Assembly: GCF_014635485.1 (NCBI RefSeq)
Contig: NZ_BMCX01000001.1
Span: 737,634-801,633 of the forward strand
Direction of reading: 5' to 3'
DNA: 64,000 nt
Source: Corynebacterium pelargi
GTDB taxonomy: Bacteria > Actinomycetota > Actinomycetes > Mycobacteriales > Mycobacteriaceae
The notes under the pieces are model-generated. The model ran no database searches, had not been told where the DNA came from, and was given only the letters and a program-made list of their open reading frames with translations. The position numbers and the translations under genes are program-made. Every line of letters begins with the position of its first letter. Position 1 is the first letter of the stretch. Positions 35,839 to 47,250 of the stretch are shown in pieces.

Positions 35839-37794
35839 ATGGAGGCGGTGCCAGCAACCACCGAGCTGCTTGAAGCCGCTGTAGCAGCCCTTGGGGGTAC
35901 AAAGCGCGAGAACCAAGTGCGCATGGCTCAGGCCGTGACCGAGGCGATGCAACGCGAACGTCACCTAGCCGTACAGGCTGGCACCGGCACCGGTAAGTCG
36001 CTGGCGTATTTGGTTCCCGCCATCCGCCATGCACAAGCCACCGACACCACCGTGGTGGTCTCCACCGCCACCATCGCGTTGCAGCGTCAGCTCGTAGGCC
36101 GAGATCTACCCCGGCTCGCCGATGCCCTTGAGCCCTTACTTGAGCGCCGCCCCACCTTCGCCATTATGAAGGGCCGCTCGAACTACCTATGCCAGAACAA
36201 AATTGGCGTGGAAGAACCCGATGATGCGCTGCTTGACGAGGACTCCCTGACCTGGGTTGGCCGCCATGTAGCAAGGCTGCACGAGTGGGCCAATGACACC
36301 GAAACCGGCGACCGGGATGATCTCGAACCGGGCGTTCCCGATCTGGCCTGGCGGGCAGTCAGCGTGAGCGCTCGTGAATGCGTGGGTGCATCGCGTTGCC
36401 CCCATGGCGATACCTGCTTTGCCGAGGCCGCCCGCAAACAGGCCCAGGATGCGGATGTGATCGTCACCAACCACGCCCTCCTAGCTATTGACGCACTCTC
36501 GGATGCTCAAATCCTGCCCGAACACGATGTGGTGATCGTGGACGAGGCGCATGAACTCGACGGCAGGATCACCGCCGTGGCCACCAATGAAATCGGCGCC
36601 ACCACACTTTCGCTCTCGGCCAATCGCGCCCAAAAGCTCGGGGCGGAAGAACGCGCCAAGGAGCTCAAAGAGGTCGCCCAAGAATGGGAGCAGGAACTTC
36701 TAGCCGTAGAGGCAGGAAGGATCACGGCCTTAGCCCAAACGCTGCAATCCCAGCTAGAGGCGGTACGCAATGCCTTATGGCGGCTGAAAGACGCCATCGC
36801 CAAAAGCCCAGAAGGCGAGCAAACAAACGCCCCGGAACGTTTTGCCGAACGCCTTGCGCTGAATAATCACCTGCTGGATCAACATGATTCAGTCGTGCGC
36901 ATCCTCGAAGTGTTTGAAGAGCCCGATCCCGCCAAACACGAGGACGTGGTGTGGGTGCTTCACGACGAACGCCGCGGCACCCACATTAAGGTGGCTCCCC
37001 TTTCGGTAGCCGGCTTGCTTCACACACGTCTTTTCGGCGAAAACACCTGCGTGCTCACCTCGGCAACCCTGGCAATTGGCGGCAATTTCCAGGCCATGGC
37101 CGCAGCCTGGGGTCTGCCCCGCGGCAGCTTCGAGGCCATCGATGTGGGCTCGCCTTTTGATCCAGCAACCAAAGGCATTCTTTATACCCCCACCCACCTG
37201 CCCGAACCCGGCAGAGACGGTTTGGATGAAAGCTGGCTTGACCATATCGCCACCCTGATTCTGGCAGCCGGCGGAAGAACGCTGGGGCTCTTTTCCTCCA
37301 AACGCGCCGCCGTGCAGGCAGCCGAGGCGATGCGGAAACGGCTGCCCTTTGAGATTTATTGCCAAGGCGATGACTCAACCAGCACCCTGATCCAGGCCTT
37401 TGCCAAAAACCACAACGCCTGCCTTTTTGGCACCCTCACCCTCTGGCAGGGCGTGGATGTGCCAGGCCCATCCTGTTCCTTGGTGATTATCGACCGCATC
37501 CCCTTCCCCCGCCCCGATGATCCTTTATTGCAGGCAAGGAAAATCGCCGCCGATGCCGATGGAAGAAATGGCTTTATGGAAGTCGCTGCCACCCACGCCG
37601 CCTTGCTCATGGCCCAAGGCGCCGGCAGGTTGCTAAGGAGCGTGGAAGATCGCGGAGTTGTGGCGATCCTTGATAAGCGCATCGTAGAAAAACGCTACGG
37701 CAGCTTCCTGTTATCTTCGCTGCCGCAGTTTTGGCGTACCTCGGATGCCGCGACCGTGGAGGCCGCGCTGAAACGGCTGGTGGCCTCCTCCTAA
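35839..37794 (+). CDS. dinG: DinG-family iron-sulfur DNA helicase
   Basis: A 651-residue XPD/DinG-type superfamily 2 helicase for repair of structured DNA. Walker A is GTGTGKSLAYLVP near residue 50, DEAH box VIVDEAHEL near 235. Four cysteines suited to a 4Fe-4S cluster lie in NYLCQNK and CVGASRCPHGDTC. Helicase motifs V-VI include TLWQGVDVPG and QGAGRLLRSVEDRG. The ATG immediately follows the pncB stop codon (TAGATG), so translation is coupled. Same pair as Rv1330c-Rv1329c. Confidence 0.93.
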   Translation: MEAVPATTELLEAAVAALGGTKRENQVRMAQAVTEAMQRERHLAVQAGTGTGKSLAYLVPAIRHAQATDTTVVVSTATIALQRQLVGRDLPRLADALEPLLERRPTFAIMKGRSNYLCQNKIGVEEPDDALLDEDSLTWVGRHVARLHEWANDTETGDRDDLEPGVPDLAWRAVSVSARECVGASRCPHGDTCFAEAARKQAQDADVIVTNHALLAIDALSDAQILPEHDVVIVDEAHELDGRITAVATNEIGATTLSLSANRAQKLGAEERAKELKEVAQEWEQELLAVEAGRITALAQTLQSQLEAVRNALWRLKDAIAKSPEGEQTNAPERFAERLALNNHLLDQHDSVVRILEVFEEPDPAKHEDVVWVLHDERRGTHIKVAPLSVAGLLHTRLFGENTCVLTSATLAIGGNFQAMAAAWGLPRGSFEAIDVGSPFDPATKGILYTPTHLPEPGRDGLDESWLDHIATLILAAGGRTLGLFSSKRAAVQAAEAMRKRLPFEIYCQGDDSTSTLIQAFAKNHNACLFGTLTLWQGVDVPGPSCSLVIIDRIPFPRPDDPLLQARKIAADADGRNGFMEVAATHAALLMAQGAGRLLRSVEDRGVVAILDKRIVEKRYGSFLLSSLPQFWRTSDAATVEAALKRLVASS

Positions 37795-37800
37795 CTTTCC

Positions 37801-38559
37801 TTAGAAGTCAGGATTTGGCAGAGCGCACACGGTGGCGGTGTTTGGGGCGATCTCGGTAAAGCCGGCATCCACCACGGTGATGGCATCGGGGCGAGAGCAC
37901 ACGGCCTGAAATTGCTCATGCGATACCTCGCACACGCTCAGGCCGAAATCCTGCGCCGCCCAATCTTGAGCCCATTCGAGGGACTGGTGGCCGGCTAGGA
38001 GCATGGATGCATGCCCCACTTGGGCCGCTGTTTTCCCAGCGCTCATGCCTAAGGAGGCATCCACATATAACACCGGCTGCCCAGGTTGAGGCGCAGGTTC
38101 TTCGCTATAGGGAAGATCGGTGCCGGCGATCTGCAATTTGCCGATCAATGCCGGGACTTCGCTCACAGCACTGGGAATGAAGGCGCGAGCGGTGTTGTCG
38201 ATGCTAAGCCCGGCAAGGTCTTGGACGTTGCGCCAGCCGGCGTTACGAGCGCGTCTGGTGACCTTACGAATCCGGTGCCGATACCAGGTGTCCAAGGCGC
38301 GGGCGAAGTAGCCCTGCTCCGGATCCTCGAAATCTGCCCCGGCACGAGGATCGAGGCATACAGCCACCACGGCCCTGGCTGCGGCCTGCAGCGCCATATA
38401 CCTCAGCGGCGGGTCTTGCTTGGGCAGGTGCAGCACGATCTGCATCGCCTGCACGGTGGAAGGATCTGCTTGATCCTCCGGGTCGCGCTCCCAGGATCTG
38501 CCATCGACTGCTTGGGCGAGTCGTTGGTGGGCGCGGGCAAGTGCCTCCTGATTAGCCAT
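37801..38559 (-). CDS. peptidyl-tRNA hydrolase, Pth2-like C-terminal domain
   Basis: A 252-residue two-part protein. The C-terminal 115 residues match the archaeal/eukaryotic Pth2 fold: YVDASLGMSAGKTAAQVGHASMLL, with the active-site Lys of GK and Gln/His of QVGHA. The N-terminal 130 residues are helical and basic (WYRHRIRKVTRRARNAGW), possibly RNA-binding. The enzyme would recycle stalled peptidyl-tRNA, in addition to bacterial Pth1. The ATG at 38559 overlaps the end of serB by eight bases; further upstream frame lies inside serB. Convergent with dinG, six bases apart. Confidence 0.75.
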   Translation of the reverse strand: MANQEALARAHQRLAQAVDGRSWERDPEDQADPSTVQAMQIVLHLPKQDPPLRYMALQAAARAVVAVCLDPRAGADFEDPEQGYFARALDTWYRHRIRKVTRRARNAGWRNVQDLAGLSIDNTARAFIPSAVSEVPALIGKLQIAGTDLPYSEEPAPQPGQPVLYVDASLGMSAGKTAAQVGHASMLLAGHQSLEWAQDWAAQDFGLSVCEVSHEQFQAVCSRPDAITVVDAGFTEIAPNTATVCALPNPDF

Positions 38560-39832
38560 CAAGGGGCTTTCTGCGTGGCTCGCCTTCCAGCTCTGCTTGC
38601 ACTGCGTCGATTTCGGAGCGCGGGATGCCGAGCATGTGCACCACTTCATCCAAAAATGGCGAGTTCACGGAGGTGTCTGCCACGCTGCGAAGCGCTGGTT
38701 TGGCGTTGAAGGCAATACCCAGGCCGGCGGCGGAGATCATGTCGATATCGTTGGCGCCGTCGCCAACCGCTACGGTTTGAGACATCTCCAGGCCAGAGTC
38801 TGCGGCGAATTCGCGCAGGAATTCTTCCTTGGCGGCTCGATCCACGACCTTGCCGATGACGTTGCCGGTGAGTTTGCCGTCTTTGATCTCCAAGGTGTTG
38901 GCGCGAACATAATCCAGGTTGAGTTCTTCTGATAGCCCCTCAAGCACCTGAATAAAGCCACCGGATACCACGGCGGTGGTGTAGCCGACTTGCTGGAGGG
39001 TGCGGATGGTGGTGCGGGCACCGGGGGTGAGCACGATATCGCGGGCGACTTCATCGATCACCGAGGCATCTAAGCCGGCGAGGGCTTTGACGCGCTCGCG
39101 CAGGGATTCTTCGAAGTCGAGCTCACCGCGCATCGCGCGTTCGGTTACTTCCGCTACCTCTGCCTCGCGGCCGGCGTGGGCTGCGAGCATCTCGATGACT
39201 TCTCCGGTGATCAGCGTGGAGTCGCAGTCGAAGCAGATCAGGCGCTTGGAGCGGCGCTGGAGGCCATTGCGCTCGATGGCGATGTCTACTCCGAGCTCTT
39301 GGGTCAGGGCCGCAAGCGCTTTGCGCAAGGGGATGCCTCCGCCTGGTTTGGGGTTTGGCACCGTGAGCTTCATTTCTAAGCCGGTGACGGGATAATCGGC
39401 AATGCCGCGGATGGTGTCGATATTGGCGCCGTAGTCGGCCAGGGTTTGGCCGATCCTGGAGATGGCTGCTGCTGGTACTGGGTTGCCCAGGACCACCATG
39501 ACGTGTGTTGAGCGCGGGCGTGAGAATTCGGGCTCATCGGGGATTTCGAGGGTCACCTTCAGGTGCGCGGTGTTGAGGGAATCTCGTAGCCCGGTGAGGA
39601 TGACGTCGCGCTCCTCGGCCTTGATGCCGACGAAGGCGGCGAGGTTTAAGTAGCCGCGGAATTGGGATTGTTCAACGTCGAGCACTTGGACGTCTTGGGC
39701 GGCGAGTACGCGGAAGAATGAGGCGCTTAGTCCGGGACGGTCGACACCGGAGACGGTGATGACGGCTGGTGAAAAGCCGGGGGTCAGTCCTACGGTTGGC
39801 ACTGCTGAGGGTTCTGTTTGCACGCGTTGCAT
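38552..39832 (-). CDS. serB: phosphoserine phosphatase with two ACT domains
   Basis: A 426-residue SerB2-type enzyme for the last step of L-serine synthesis. Residues 20-190 form two ACT domains (VSGVDRPGLSASFFRV; VMVVLGNPVPAAA) likely used for serine or amino acid control. The HAD phosphatase core follows: DCDSTLITGEV (motif I, nucleophile Asp), VVSGGF (II), K in the DRAAKEEF region (III), and VAVGDGANDIDMI (IV). ATG at 39832. The downstream pth2-like gene overlaps by eight bases. Confidence 0.95.
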   Translation of the reverse strand: MQRVQTEPSAVPTVGLTPGFSPAVITVSGVDRPGLSASFFRVLAAQDVQVLDVEQSQFRGYLNLAAFVGIKAEERDVILTGLRDSLNTAHLKVTLEIPDEPEFSRPRSTHVMVVLGNPVPAAAISRIGQTLADYGANIDTIRGIADYPVTGLEMKLTVPNPKPGGGIPLRKALAALTQELGVDIAIERNGLQRRSKRLICFDCDSTLITGEVIEMLAAHAGREAEVAEVTERAMRGELDFEESLRERVKALAGLDASVIDEVARDIVLTPGARTTIRTLQQVGYTTAVVSGGFIQVLEGLSEELNLDYVRANTLEIKDGKLTGNVIGKVVDRAAKEEFLREFAADSGLEMSQTVAVGDGANDIDMISAAGLGIAFNAKPALRSVADTSVNSPFLDEVVHMLGIPRSEIDAVQAELEGEPRRKPLDG

Positions 39833-39901
39833 TGTCTCATGTGCGAGTGCTCGATGCCCTCATTTGTGGGGTGTTCGGGTGTGGGGTGCTCAGGATATGC
39901 A

Positions 39902-39935
39902 GAAAGCCGCGGCCGTCTGTGACGACCGCGGCTTC
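39902..39935 (-). terminator. hairpin between ctaD and serB
   Basis: GAAAGCCGCGG and CCGCGGCTTC pair across a short loop after the ctaD stop. Little T-tract on the minus strand. Confidence 0.6.
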
Positions 39936-39964
39936 AAGCCAGGATGTGTGTTCCTACGTAGGCA

Positions 39965-41707
39965 TTAGGCCTTTACGCGGGACTTGTTTTCTTCCAGCGG
40001 GTGCTGCTTGTGCTTGTCGTGGCCAACGTGGGCCTCTGCACGCATGCGCTCCACCATGTGCGGGTAGTGCAGCTCGAACGCGGGGCGCTCGGAGCGGATA
40101 CGAGGCATGGAGGTGAAGTTGTGGCGAGGAGGCGGGCAGGAGGTTGCCCACTCCAGGGAGTTGCCGTAGCCCCAGGGATCGTCCACGGTGACGATCTCGC
40201 CGTAGCGCCAGGACTTGACCACGTTCCAGATGAAGGGCAGTACCGACATGCCGAGCAGGAAGGAGAAGACGGTGGACACCTGGTTGTAGATGGTGAATCC
40301 GTCGGACTCCAGGTAGTCGGCGTAGCGGCGGGACATACCCATGTTGCCCACCCAGTGCTGGACCAGGAAGGTGCCGTGGAAGCCAACGAAGGTCAGCCAG
40401 AAGTGCAGCTTGCCCAGGGTCTCGTCGAGCATGCGACCGGTCATCTTCGGGAACCAGAAGTACACGCCTGCGCAGGAGGAGAACACCAAGGTACCGAAGA
40501 GGGTGTAGTGGAAGTGGGCGATCAGGAAGTAGGACTCAGCCAACTGGAAGTCCAGCGGCGGGGAGGCCAACATAATACCGGTCAGACCACCGAAGAGGAA
40601 GGTGACCAGGAAGCCCATGCTCCACAGCATTGGGGTCTCCCAGGAGATGTGACCGCGCCACAGGGTGCCGAGCCAGTTGAAGAACTTCACACCGGTAGGA
40701 ACCGAGATGAGGAAGGTCATGAAGGAGAAGAACGGCAGCAGGATGGCGCCGGTAACGAACATGTGGTGTGCCCACACTGCCATGGAAAGGGTACCGATGG
40801 ACAGGGTTGCGAATACCAGGCCGATGTAGCCGAACATTGGCTTACGGGCGAATACCGGGAGAATCTCGGAGACGATGCCGAAGAATGGCAGCGCCAGGAC
40901 GTACACCTCGGGGTGGCCGAAGAACCAGAACAGGTGCTGCCACAGGATTGCGCCACCGTTGCCGGAGTCGTAGATGTGGCCGCCGAGCTTGCGGTCGTAG
41001 AGCACGCCGAGTGCTGCGGAGGTCAGCAGCGGGAAGATCATCAGCACGATCACGGAAGCAACGAAGATGTTCCAGCAGAAGATCGGCATACGGAACATGG
41101 TCATACCCGGTGCGCGGAGGCAGATCAGGGTGGTGATCATGTTGATGGCGGAGGCAATGGTGCCCACACCGGTGGCGCCAACGCCGACGATCCAGAAGTC
41201 GCTACCAACGCCGGGCGAGTGCACGTGGTCTGCCAGCGGCAGGTACATGGTCCAGCCGAAGTCTGCGGCACCACCTGGGGTGAGGAAGCCTGCGAGCATG
41301 CAGACGATACCGATCTGGGTGATCCAGAAACCGAAGGCGTTCAGACGGGGGAAGGCCACGTCGGGAGCGCCGATCTGCAGCGGCAGCACGTAGTTAGCAA
41401 AGCCCCACACGATCGGAGTACCGAAGGCGAGCAGCATGATCGTGCCGTGCATGGTGAACAGTTGGTTGAACTGTTCGTTGGACAAGAATTGCAGACCCGG
41501 CGAGAAGAGCTCAGCGCGGATCAAAAGTGCCATTAGGCCACCAACGAAGAACCACACGAAGGACATGATGATGTACATGATGCCCAGGAGCTTGTGGTCA
41601 GTGGTGGTCAGCATCTTCCAAGCCAGCGAACCCTTGCGGGCCCCGCCGGTTGGTGCGGGCCTGGTTGGCTCGGAGTAATTCTCCAGCCGTGGCTCCACAG
41701 CGGTCAT
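39965..41707 (-). CDS. ctaD: cytochrome c oxidase subunit I (aa3)
   Basis: A 580-residue heme-copper oxidase subunit with twelve membrane helices, the catalytic core of the aa3 oxidase coupled to the bcc complex in corynebacteria. The low-spin heme His lies in [24 protein letters not shown] contains the CuB His cross-linked to Tyr; AHHMFVTG holds two further CuB His; AHFHYTLFG the heme a3 and a His. AGGAGG is five bases before the ATG. The C-terminal tail is charged. Transcribed as a single gene. Confidence 0.97.
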   Translation of the reverse strand: MTAVEPRLENYSEPTRPAPTGGARKGSLAWKMLTTTDHKLLGIMYIIMSFVWFFVGGLMALLIRAELFSPGLQFLSNEQFNQLFTMHGTIMLLAFGTPIVWGFANYVLPLQIGAPDVAFPRLNAFGFWITQIGIVCMLAGFLTPGGAADFGWTMYLPLADHVHSPGVGSDFWIVGVGATGVGTIASAINMITTLICLRAPGMTMFRMPIFCWNIFVASVIVLMIFPLLTSAALGVLYDRKLGGHIYDSGNGGAILWQHLFWFFGHPEVYVLALPFFGIVSEILPVFARKPMFGYIGLVFATLSIGTLSMAVWAHHMFVTGAILLPFFSFMTFLISVPTGVKFFNWLGTLWRGHISWETPMLWSMGFLVTFLFGGLTGIMLASPPLDFQLAESYFLIAHFHYTLFGTLVFSSCAGVYFWFPKMTGRMLDETLGKLHFWLTFVGFHGTFLVQHWVGNMGMSRRYADYLESDGFTIYNQVSTVFSFLLGMSVLPFIWNVVKSWRYGEIVTVDDPWGYGNSLEWATSCPPPRHNFTSMPRIRSERPAFELHYPHMVERMRAEAHVGHDKHKQHPLEENKSRVKA

Positions 41708-42045
41708 ACGTTCCTCCTGACTTGTAGGTTGCTTCCCAGCCCGCGTGCGCGTGCAGAAAAGCCACCGAAATTACACTGCTCTATCTTAAGAGAGCGTAAG
41801 TCTTCTTCCAACCAAGTCTGGTTGGGGTCACTTTCGACCTTAATGGGGCGTGAATAGAAATGTAAGCGCGTGAGCTGCCATTTTCCCGGCCTGTTCGAGC
41901 GGCGCTGGAGACTTGCCTAAAAAATCGCCCTCATTAGTGACTACCACCACAGTTTTTGATACGGCGCGCCGCCACCGGAACGCAGAAGGCAGCCTCAAAC
42001 CCACCCCCGCCGGGTGTCATTCTTAAGGTTGATGCACCCCCAAGG
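41708..42045. other. gene-free interval upstream of ctaD
   Basis: No open frame is supported. It must hold the ctaD promoter on the minus strand; the A/T-rich stretch at 41771-41800 is the likely place, but no clear hexamers could be fixed. No repeat of note other than CCCCCAAGGGGG near 42041. Confidence 0.4.
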
Positions 42046-42078
42046 GGGAGAAAAACCAACGCCGCCCCGAAGGGCGGC
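42046..42078 (-). terminator. intrinsic terminator of nrdF
   Basis: GCCGCCC/GGGCGGC arms enclose a TTCG tetraloop on the minus strand, followed by GTTGGTTTTTCTCC. Confidence 0.8.
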
Positions 42079-42101
42079 AGATGACATTGTGGGCGCTTGG
42101 C

Positions 42102-43419
<1,318 letters not shown>

Positions 43420-43438
43420 TTAGGTTCGGCTTCATTTA
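43420..43438 (+). promoter_or_regulatory. possible DtxR box upstream of ftn
   Basis: TTAGGTTCGGCTTCATTTA agrees at 12 of 19 positions with the DtxR consensus, with a strong left half TTAGGTT. It is centred about 47 bases before the ftn transcription start, a position suited to activation. DtxR is reported to activate ftn in C. glutamicum. Confidence 0.45.
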
Positions 43439-43462
43439 GATGCCAAATTGATTAGCTCTACT

Positions 43463-43468
43463 TACAGT
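43463..43468 (+). promoter_or_regulatory. -10 element of ftn, leaderless
   Basis: TACAGT ends seven bases before the ftn ATG; no ribosome binding site. Confidence 0.65.
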
Positions 43469-43475
43469 GTGAGTC

Positions 43476-43961
43476 ATGGAGATCAACGAGAAACTCGCAA
43501 CCGCACTGAACAACCAAGTCACTGCTGAGCTTGAGGCAGCCATGATTTACCTCCAGCTTTCCTACAAGTTGGAAGAACTCGGCCTGTCCGGCATGGCTCA
43601 CTGGATGCGTGCACAGCACGCCGAAGAGCTCGAGCACGCTCAGCGCTTCGCCGACCACCTCCTCGACCGCGACTACACCCCTCAGATTGGCGACATCGCT
43701 CCCCCGAAGGTAGACGTTGCCACCCCGCTTGACGCTTTCGAGGCTTCCCTTGCTCACGAGCAAAAGGTATCCGGCATGATCCGCGAACTGGCTGAGCTTT
43801 CCCAGTCCGTGAAGGACTTCGATTCCCGTCCGCTGCTGGATCGTTTCCTGGACGAGCAGATCGAAGAGGAGTCCTCTGTGAAGGACATCATCGATCGTTT
43901 GAAGCTTGCTGATACCGGCACCGGCGTTTTGGTTATCGACGCCGAACTGGGTGAGCGCTAA
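43476..43961 (+). CDS. ftn: ferritin, iron storage
   Basis: A 161-residue four-helix protein that forms a 24-subunit shell oxidising and storing iron. Ferroxidase ligands are evident: E17 region TAELEAAMIYLQLS, then HWMRAQHAEELEHAQRF, and later DEQIEEESSVKDII. It lacks the heme Met of bacterioferritin in the usual place. Position between nrdF and nrdE is the corynebacterial order. The ATG is probably also the transcription start. A possible DtxR site upstream fits iron control. Confidence 0.94.
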   Translation: MEINEKLATALNNQVTAELEAAMIYLQLSYKLEELGLSGMAHWMRAQHAEELEHAQRFADHLLDRDYTPQIGDIAPPKVDVATPLDAFEASLAHEQKVSGMIRELAELSQSVKDFDSRPLLDRFLDEQIEEESSVKDIIDRLKLADTGTGVLVIDAELGER

Positions 43962-43981
43962 AAACTAGCTACTCAAACATC

Positions 43982-44013
43982 AAGGCCCATGGCTTTAGCC
44001 ATGGGCCTTTTGT
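43982..44013. terminator. shared terminator of ftn and nrdE
   Basis: Perfect 12-bp arms AAGGCCCATGGC/GCCATGGGCCTT with loop TTTA, then TTTGTTG on the plus strand. The genes converge here. Confidence 0.85.
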
Positions 44014-44048
44014 TGTGCGCTGCCGCTAGCTAAGCGCACAAACGGCGT

Positions 44049-46205
44049 TTAGAGCATGCAGCTCACGCAACCTTCTACCTCAGTACCCATCAGGGCTACC
44101 TGGCGCAGGCGGATGTAGTAGAGGGTCTTAATGCCCTTGCGCCATGCATAGATCTGTGCGCGGTTGATGTCACGGGTGGTCACGGAATCCTTGAAGAACA
44201 AGGTCAGCGACAAGCCCTGATCCACGTACTTGGTTGCCACAGCGTAGGTATCGATGACCTTTTCATAGCCCACCTCATAGGCATCCTGGTAGTACTCCAG
44301 GTTGGAGTTATCCATATGAGGAGCCGGGTAGTACACGCGGCCGATCTTGCCTTCCTTGCGAATCTCAATCTTGGAGGCAATGGGGTGGATCGAGGAGGTG
44401 GAGTTATTGATATAGGAGATCGAACCCGTCGGCGGCACGGCCTGAAGGTTGCGGTTATACAGTCCGTACTCGGCAACCGATGCTTTGAGCTCCTGCCAAT
44501 CTTCAGCCGTTGGGGTGTGGATCGTGGAGGCGTCGAAAAGCTGCTTGACCTTCTCAGTCTTGGGCGCAAATTCGGCTGGGTCGAAGCCATCGAAGTACTC
44601 GCCGCTTGCATACTTGGAATTCTCAAAGCCCTCGAACGTCTCGCCCCGTTCGCGCGCGATCTTATTGGAGGCGCGCAAGCACTGGTACAGCACGGCCGCG
44701 AAATAGGCGTTGGTGAAGTCCAAGCCCTCCTCACTGCCGTAGAAGATGCGCTCGCGGCCAAGGTAGCCATGCAAGTTCATCTGGCCCAAGCCGATGGCGT
44801 GGGCGGCGTTATTGCCCTTGCGGATACTCGGCACCGAATCGATGGAGGTCTGCTCCGACACGGCGGTCAGGCCTCGAATGGCGGTTTCCACCGTGGCGGC
44901 GAAATCGGGGGAATCCATGGTCATGGCGATATTCAGCGAGCCAAGGTTACAAGAGATATCCTCGCCAACCTCTGCGTAGGTGAGGTCGTCGTTGAGCACC
45001 GAGGGGGTATTGACCTGCAGAATCTCGGAGCACAGGTTACTCATGTTCACACGGCCGGCAATGGGGTTGGCCTTATTGACCGTGTCTTCGAACATGATGT
45101 AGGGATAGCCCGACTCGAATTGAATCTCGGCGATGGTCTGGAAGAACTCACGCGCCTTGATCTTGGTCTTACGGATCCGCGGATCCTCCACCATCTCCTC
45201 GTAGTGCTCGCTAATCGAGATATCAGCGAAGGCCTTGCCATAGACGCGCTCGACGTCATAGGGGCTAAACAGGTACATGTCATCATTGCGCTTCGCCAGC
45301 TCAAAGGTGACATCGGGGATCACAACACCAAGCGAGAGGGTCTTAATACGAACCTTCTCATCGGCATTCTCACGCTTGGTGTCAAGGAAGCTCAAAATAT
45401 CCGGGTGGTGAGCATTCAGGTACACCGCGCCGGCGCCCTGACGGGCTCCGAGCTGATTGGCATAAGAGAAGGAATCCTCGAGCAGCTTCATCACGGGGAT
45501 AACGCCAGAGGATTGATTCTCAATCTTCTTAATGGGCGCGCCGGCCTCACGCAGATTGGAAAGCAGCAGGGCCACACCGCCGCCGCGCTTGGAAAGCTGC
45601 AGTGCGGAGTTAATGGAACGGCCGATGGACTCCATATTGTCTTCAATACGCAGCAAGAAGCAGGACACGGGCTCGCCGCGCTGGGCCTTGGCGGAGTTTA
45701 GGAAGGTGGGGGTCGCTGGCTGGAAGCGGCCGGTGATGATCTCATCTACCAGGTGCTTGGCCAGGTCCTCATCGCCGGCTGCCAAGGTAAGTGCCACCAT
45801 GCACACGCGATCTTCAAAGCGTTCGAGGTAGCGGCGGCCATCGAAGGTTTTGAGCGTATAAGAGGTGTAGTACTTATAGGCCCCGAGGAAGGTCTTGAAG
45901 CGGAACTTGTGAGCATAGGCCTGCTTAAACAGTGCCTTAATAAATGGGAAGTCGTATTGTTCGATCACTTCCGCTTCGTAGTAATTGTTGCTCACCAGAT
46001 AATCGATCTTTTCTTCCAGATCGTGGAAGAACACCGTGTTCTGGTTTACATGCTGCAGGAAGAACTGATTCGCAGCCTCGCGATCCTTATCAAATTGGAT
46101 ATTGCCTTCATCGTCATAGAGATTCAGCAGTGCGTTGAGTGCGTGATAATCGAGCTGCTCTTCGCGCGAGACTGGTTCAGCGACGTTCTTACCTAATGGA
46201 GCCAC
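44049..46205 (-). CDS. nrdE: class Ib ribonucleotide reductase alpha subunit NrdE
   Basis: A 718-residue catalytic subunit reducing ribonucleoside diphosphates. Active-site cysteines: LLRIEDN preceded by EPVSCFLL, the NLCSEILQ radical Cys, and C-terminal EGCVSCML whose CxxC receives electrons from NrdH. It lacks the N-terminal ATP cone of class Ia enzymes. GTG 46205 (protein [12 protein letters not shown]) has AAAGGA ten bases upstream and matches family length; the frame runs 16 codons further upstream without support. Last gene of nrdH-nrdI-nrdE. Confidence 0.95.
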   Translation of the reverse strand: MAPLGKNVAEPVSREEQLDYHALNALLNLYDDEGNIQFDKDREAANQFFLQHVNQNTVFFHDLEEKIDYLVSNNYYEAEVIEQYDFPFIKALFKQAYAHKFRFKTFLGAYKYYTSYTLKTFDGRRYLERFEDRVCMVALTLAAGDEDLAKHLVDEIITGRFQPATPTFLNSAKAQRGEPVSCFLLRIEDNMESIGRSINSALQLSKRGGGVALLLSNLREAGAPIKKIENQSSGVIPVMKLLEDSFSYANQLGARQGAGAVYLNAHHPDILSFLDTKRENADEKVRIKTLSLGVVIPDVTFELAKRNDDMYLFSPYDVERVYGKAFADISISEHYEEMVEDPRIRKTKIKAREFFQTIAEIQFESGYPYIMFEDTVNKANPIAGRVNMSNLCSEILQVNTPSVLNDDLTYAEVGEDISCNLGSLNIAMTMDSPDFAATVETAIRGLTAVSEQTSIDSVPSIRKGNNAAHAIGLGQMNLHGYLGRERIFYGSEEGLDFTNAYFAAVLYQCLRASNKIARERGETFEGFENSKYASGEYFDGFDPAEFAPKTEKVKQLFDASTIHTPTAEDWQELKASVAEYGLYNRNLQAVPPTGSISYINNSTSSIHPIASKIEIRKEGKIGRVYYPAPHMDNSNLEYYQDAYEVGYEKVIDTYAVATKYVDQGLSLTLFFKDSVTTRDINRAQIYAWRKGIKTLYYIRLRQVALMGTEVEGCVSCML

Positions 46206-46305
46206 AGTCTTGGTGTCCTTTGAAAATGGTGGGTATGAATACTTGAAGTTCAATGGCGCGAGGAGTCCTAAGTATTCCCCGCGCTGGTGTGCATGGCTAC
46301 TGCGC

Positions 46306-46746
46306 TTAGGCGCATTCCTTTTCCATATACAGCCCCAATTGCTCAGCGTTAGCCTTGAGGCCTTCTTGGACGATCCTCACATCTTCCTCAGTGCCCAGCA
46401 ACTCATAGCGATAGACGTAGGGCACCTGGCATTTTGCGGAAATGACGTCGCCAGCTTTGCCAAAATCGCTGCCGAAATTCGAGTTGCCCCCGGCGATGAC
46501 TGCCCTTAACAAGGATCGATTGTGTTCATCATTGAGGAATCGGATGACTTGGCCTGGCACCGGGCGGGTATTAGCTCCGCTTATCGACGCTCCCCCGCCG
46601 TAGGTGGGACACACCAGCACATAGGGCTCTTCGACTCGAAGGGGCGCATCGTTTTTTCTAAGCGGGATGCGCGCGGAGGGAAAGCCGAGTTTTTCTACAA
46701 AGCGCTTGGTGTTTTCCGTCGCGGAGGAAAAGTAGACGATGAGCAC
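46306..46746 (-). CDS. nrdI: flavodoxin-like ribonucleotide reductase activator NrdI
   Basis: A 146-residue FMN protein that provides the oxidant to load the NrdF dimanganese-tyrosyl cofactor. [20 protein letters not shown] is the FMN phosphate loop; CPTYGGGA and GNSNFGSDF are the flavin-contact loops specific to NrdI. The GTG start has AGAGGAA eight bases upstream. It lies between nrdH and nrdE on the same strand. Confidence 0.94.
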   Translation of the reverse strand: MLIVYFSSATENTKRFVEKLGFPSARIPLRKNDAPLRVEEPYVLVCPTYGGGASISGANTRPVPGQVIRFLNDEHNRSLLRAVIAGGNSNFGSDFGKAGDVISAKCQVPYVYRYELLGTEEDVRIVQEGLKANAEQLGLYMEKECA

Positions 46747-46826
46747 GGGGATCGTTCCTCTTGATAAAAAGAAAAACCGGCACTGAAACCTTGGTCGTTC
46801 CTGTACCGGAGTGTTGGGCTAGGCCC

Positions 46827-47060
46827 TTAGGCAACCTGGGCAGCAAGCGAGCGAATGCGCTCGGGGCGGAAGCCAGACCAGTGATCGCCGCCGGCCTCCA
46901 CAACAGGAGCCTGGAGGTAACCAAGTGCCATGACGTAGTCGCGGGCTTCCTCGTCGAGGCTGATATCTACCAGCTCGTATTCAAGACCAGCGCGGTCAAG
47001 TGCCTTCTTGGTGGCGTTGCACTGCATGCAAGCGGGCTTGGTGTAAACAGTGATCGACAT
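46827..47060 (-). CDS. nrdH: glutaredoxin-like electron donor NrdH
   Basis: A 77-residue redoxin that reduces NrdE, itself reduced by thioredoxin reductase. Active site CMQC (C11 and C14) and the NrdH-typical C-terminal WSGFRPERI are present. The ATG at 47060 has AGGAG nine bases upstream; 20 more codons of open frame lie upstream but cover the leader. First gene of the nrdHIE operon, controlled by the NrdR boxes about 150 bases upstream. Confidence 0.95.
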   Translation of the reverse strand: MSITVYTKPACMQCNATKKALDRAGLEYELVDISLDEEARDYVMALGYLQAPVVEAGGDHWSGFRPERIRSLAAQVA

Positions 47061-47203
47061 TGGCGTGTTCTCCTGCGGCGTGGTCATAGCCGGTGGCCCG
47101 GCATGGCTTTCGTATTGCAATCTGACGTGTATCTAGGCCGGCTCGGGGCAGGAATCCTCAGCAACGGCAATGCCCGTGCTGCCGACCCCGGCGACATGAA
47201 GAA

Positions 47204-47250
47204 ACACTATACCTAGGGCAAACACGGCGCAACTGCACTATATGTAGTAG
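47204..47250 (-). promoter_or_regulatory. twin NrdR boxes upstream of nrdH
   Basis: ACACTATACCTAGGGC (47204-47219) and GCACTATATGTAGTAG (47235-47250) each match about 12 of 16 positions of the NrdR consensus ACACWATATATWGTGT. They are 31 bp apart, three helical turns, which is the spacing the NrdR ATP-cone repressor uses. It represses ribonucleotide reductase genes when dATP is high. Confidence 0.75.

Noticed and set aside
40001..41536. 511-residue open frame opposite ctaD
   Set aside because: It is antisense to an unmistakable oxidase subunit, rich in His, Glu and Gly as expected from a shadow frame, with no binding site or domain.
44316..45701. 461-residue open frame opposite nrdE
   Set aside because: Antisense shadow; nrdE is secure by motifs and neighbourhood.
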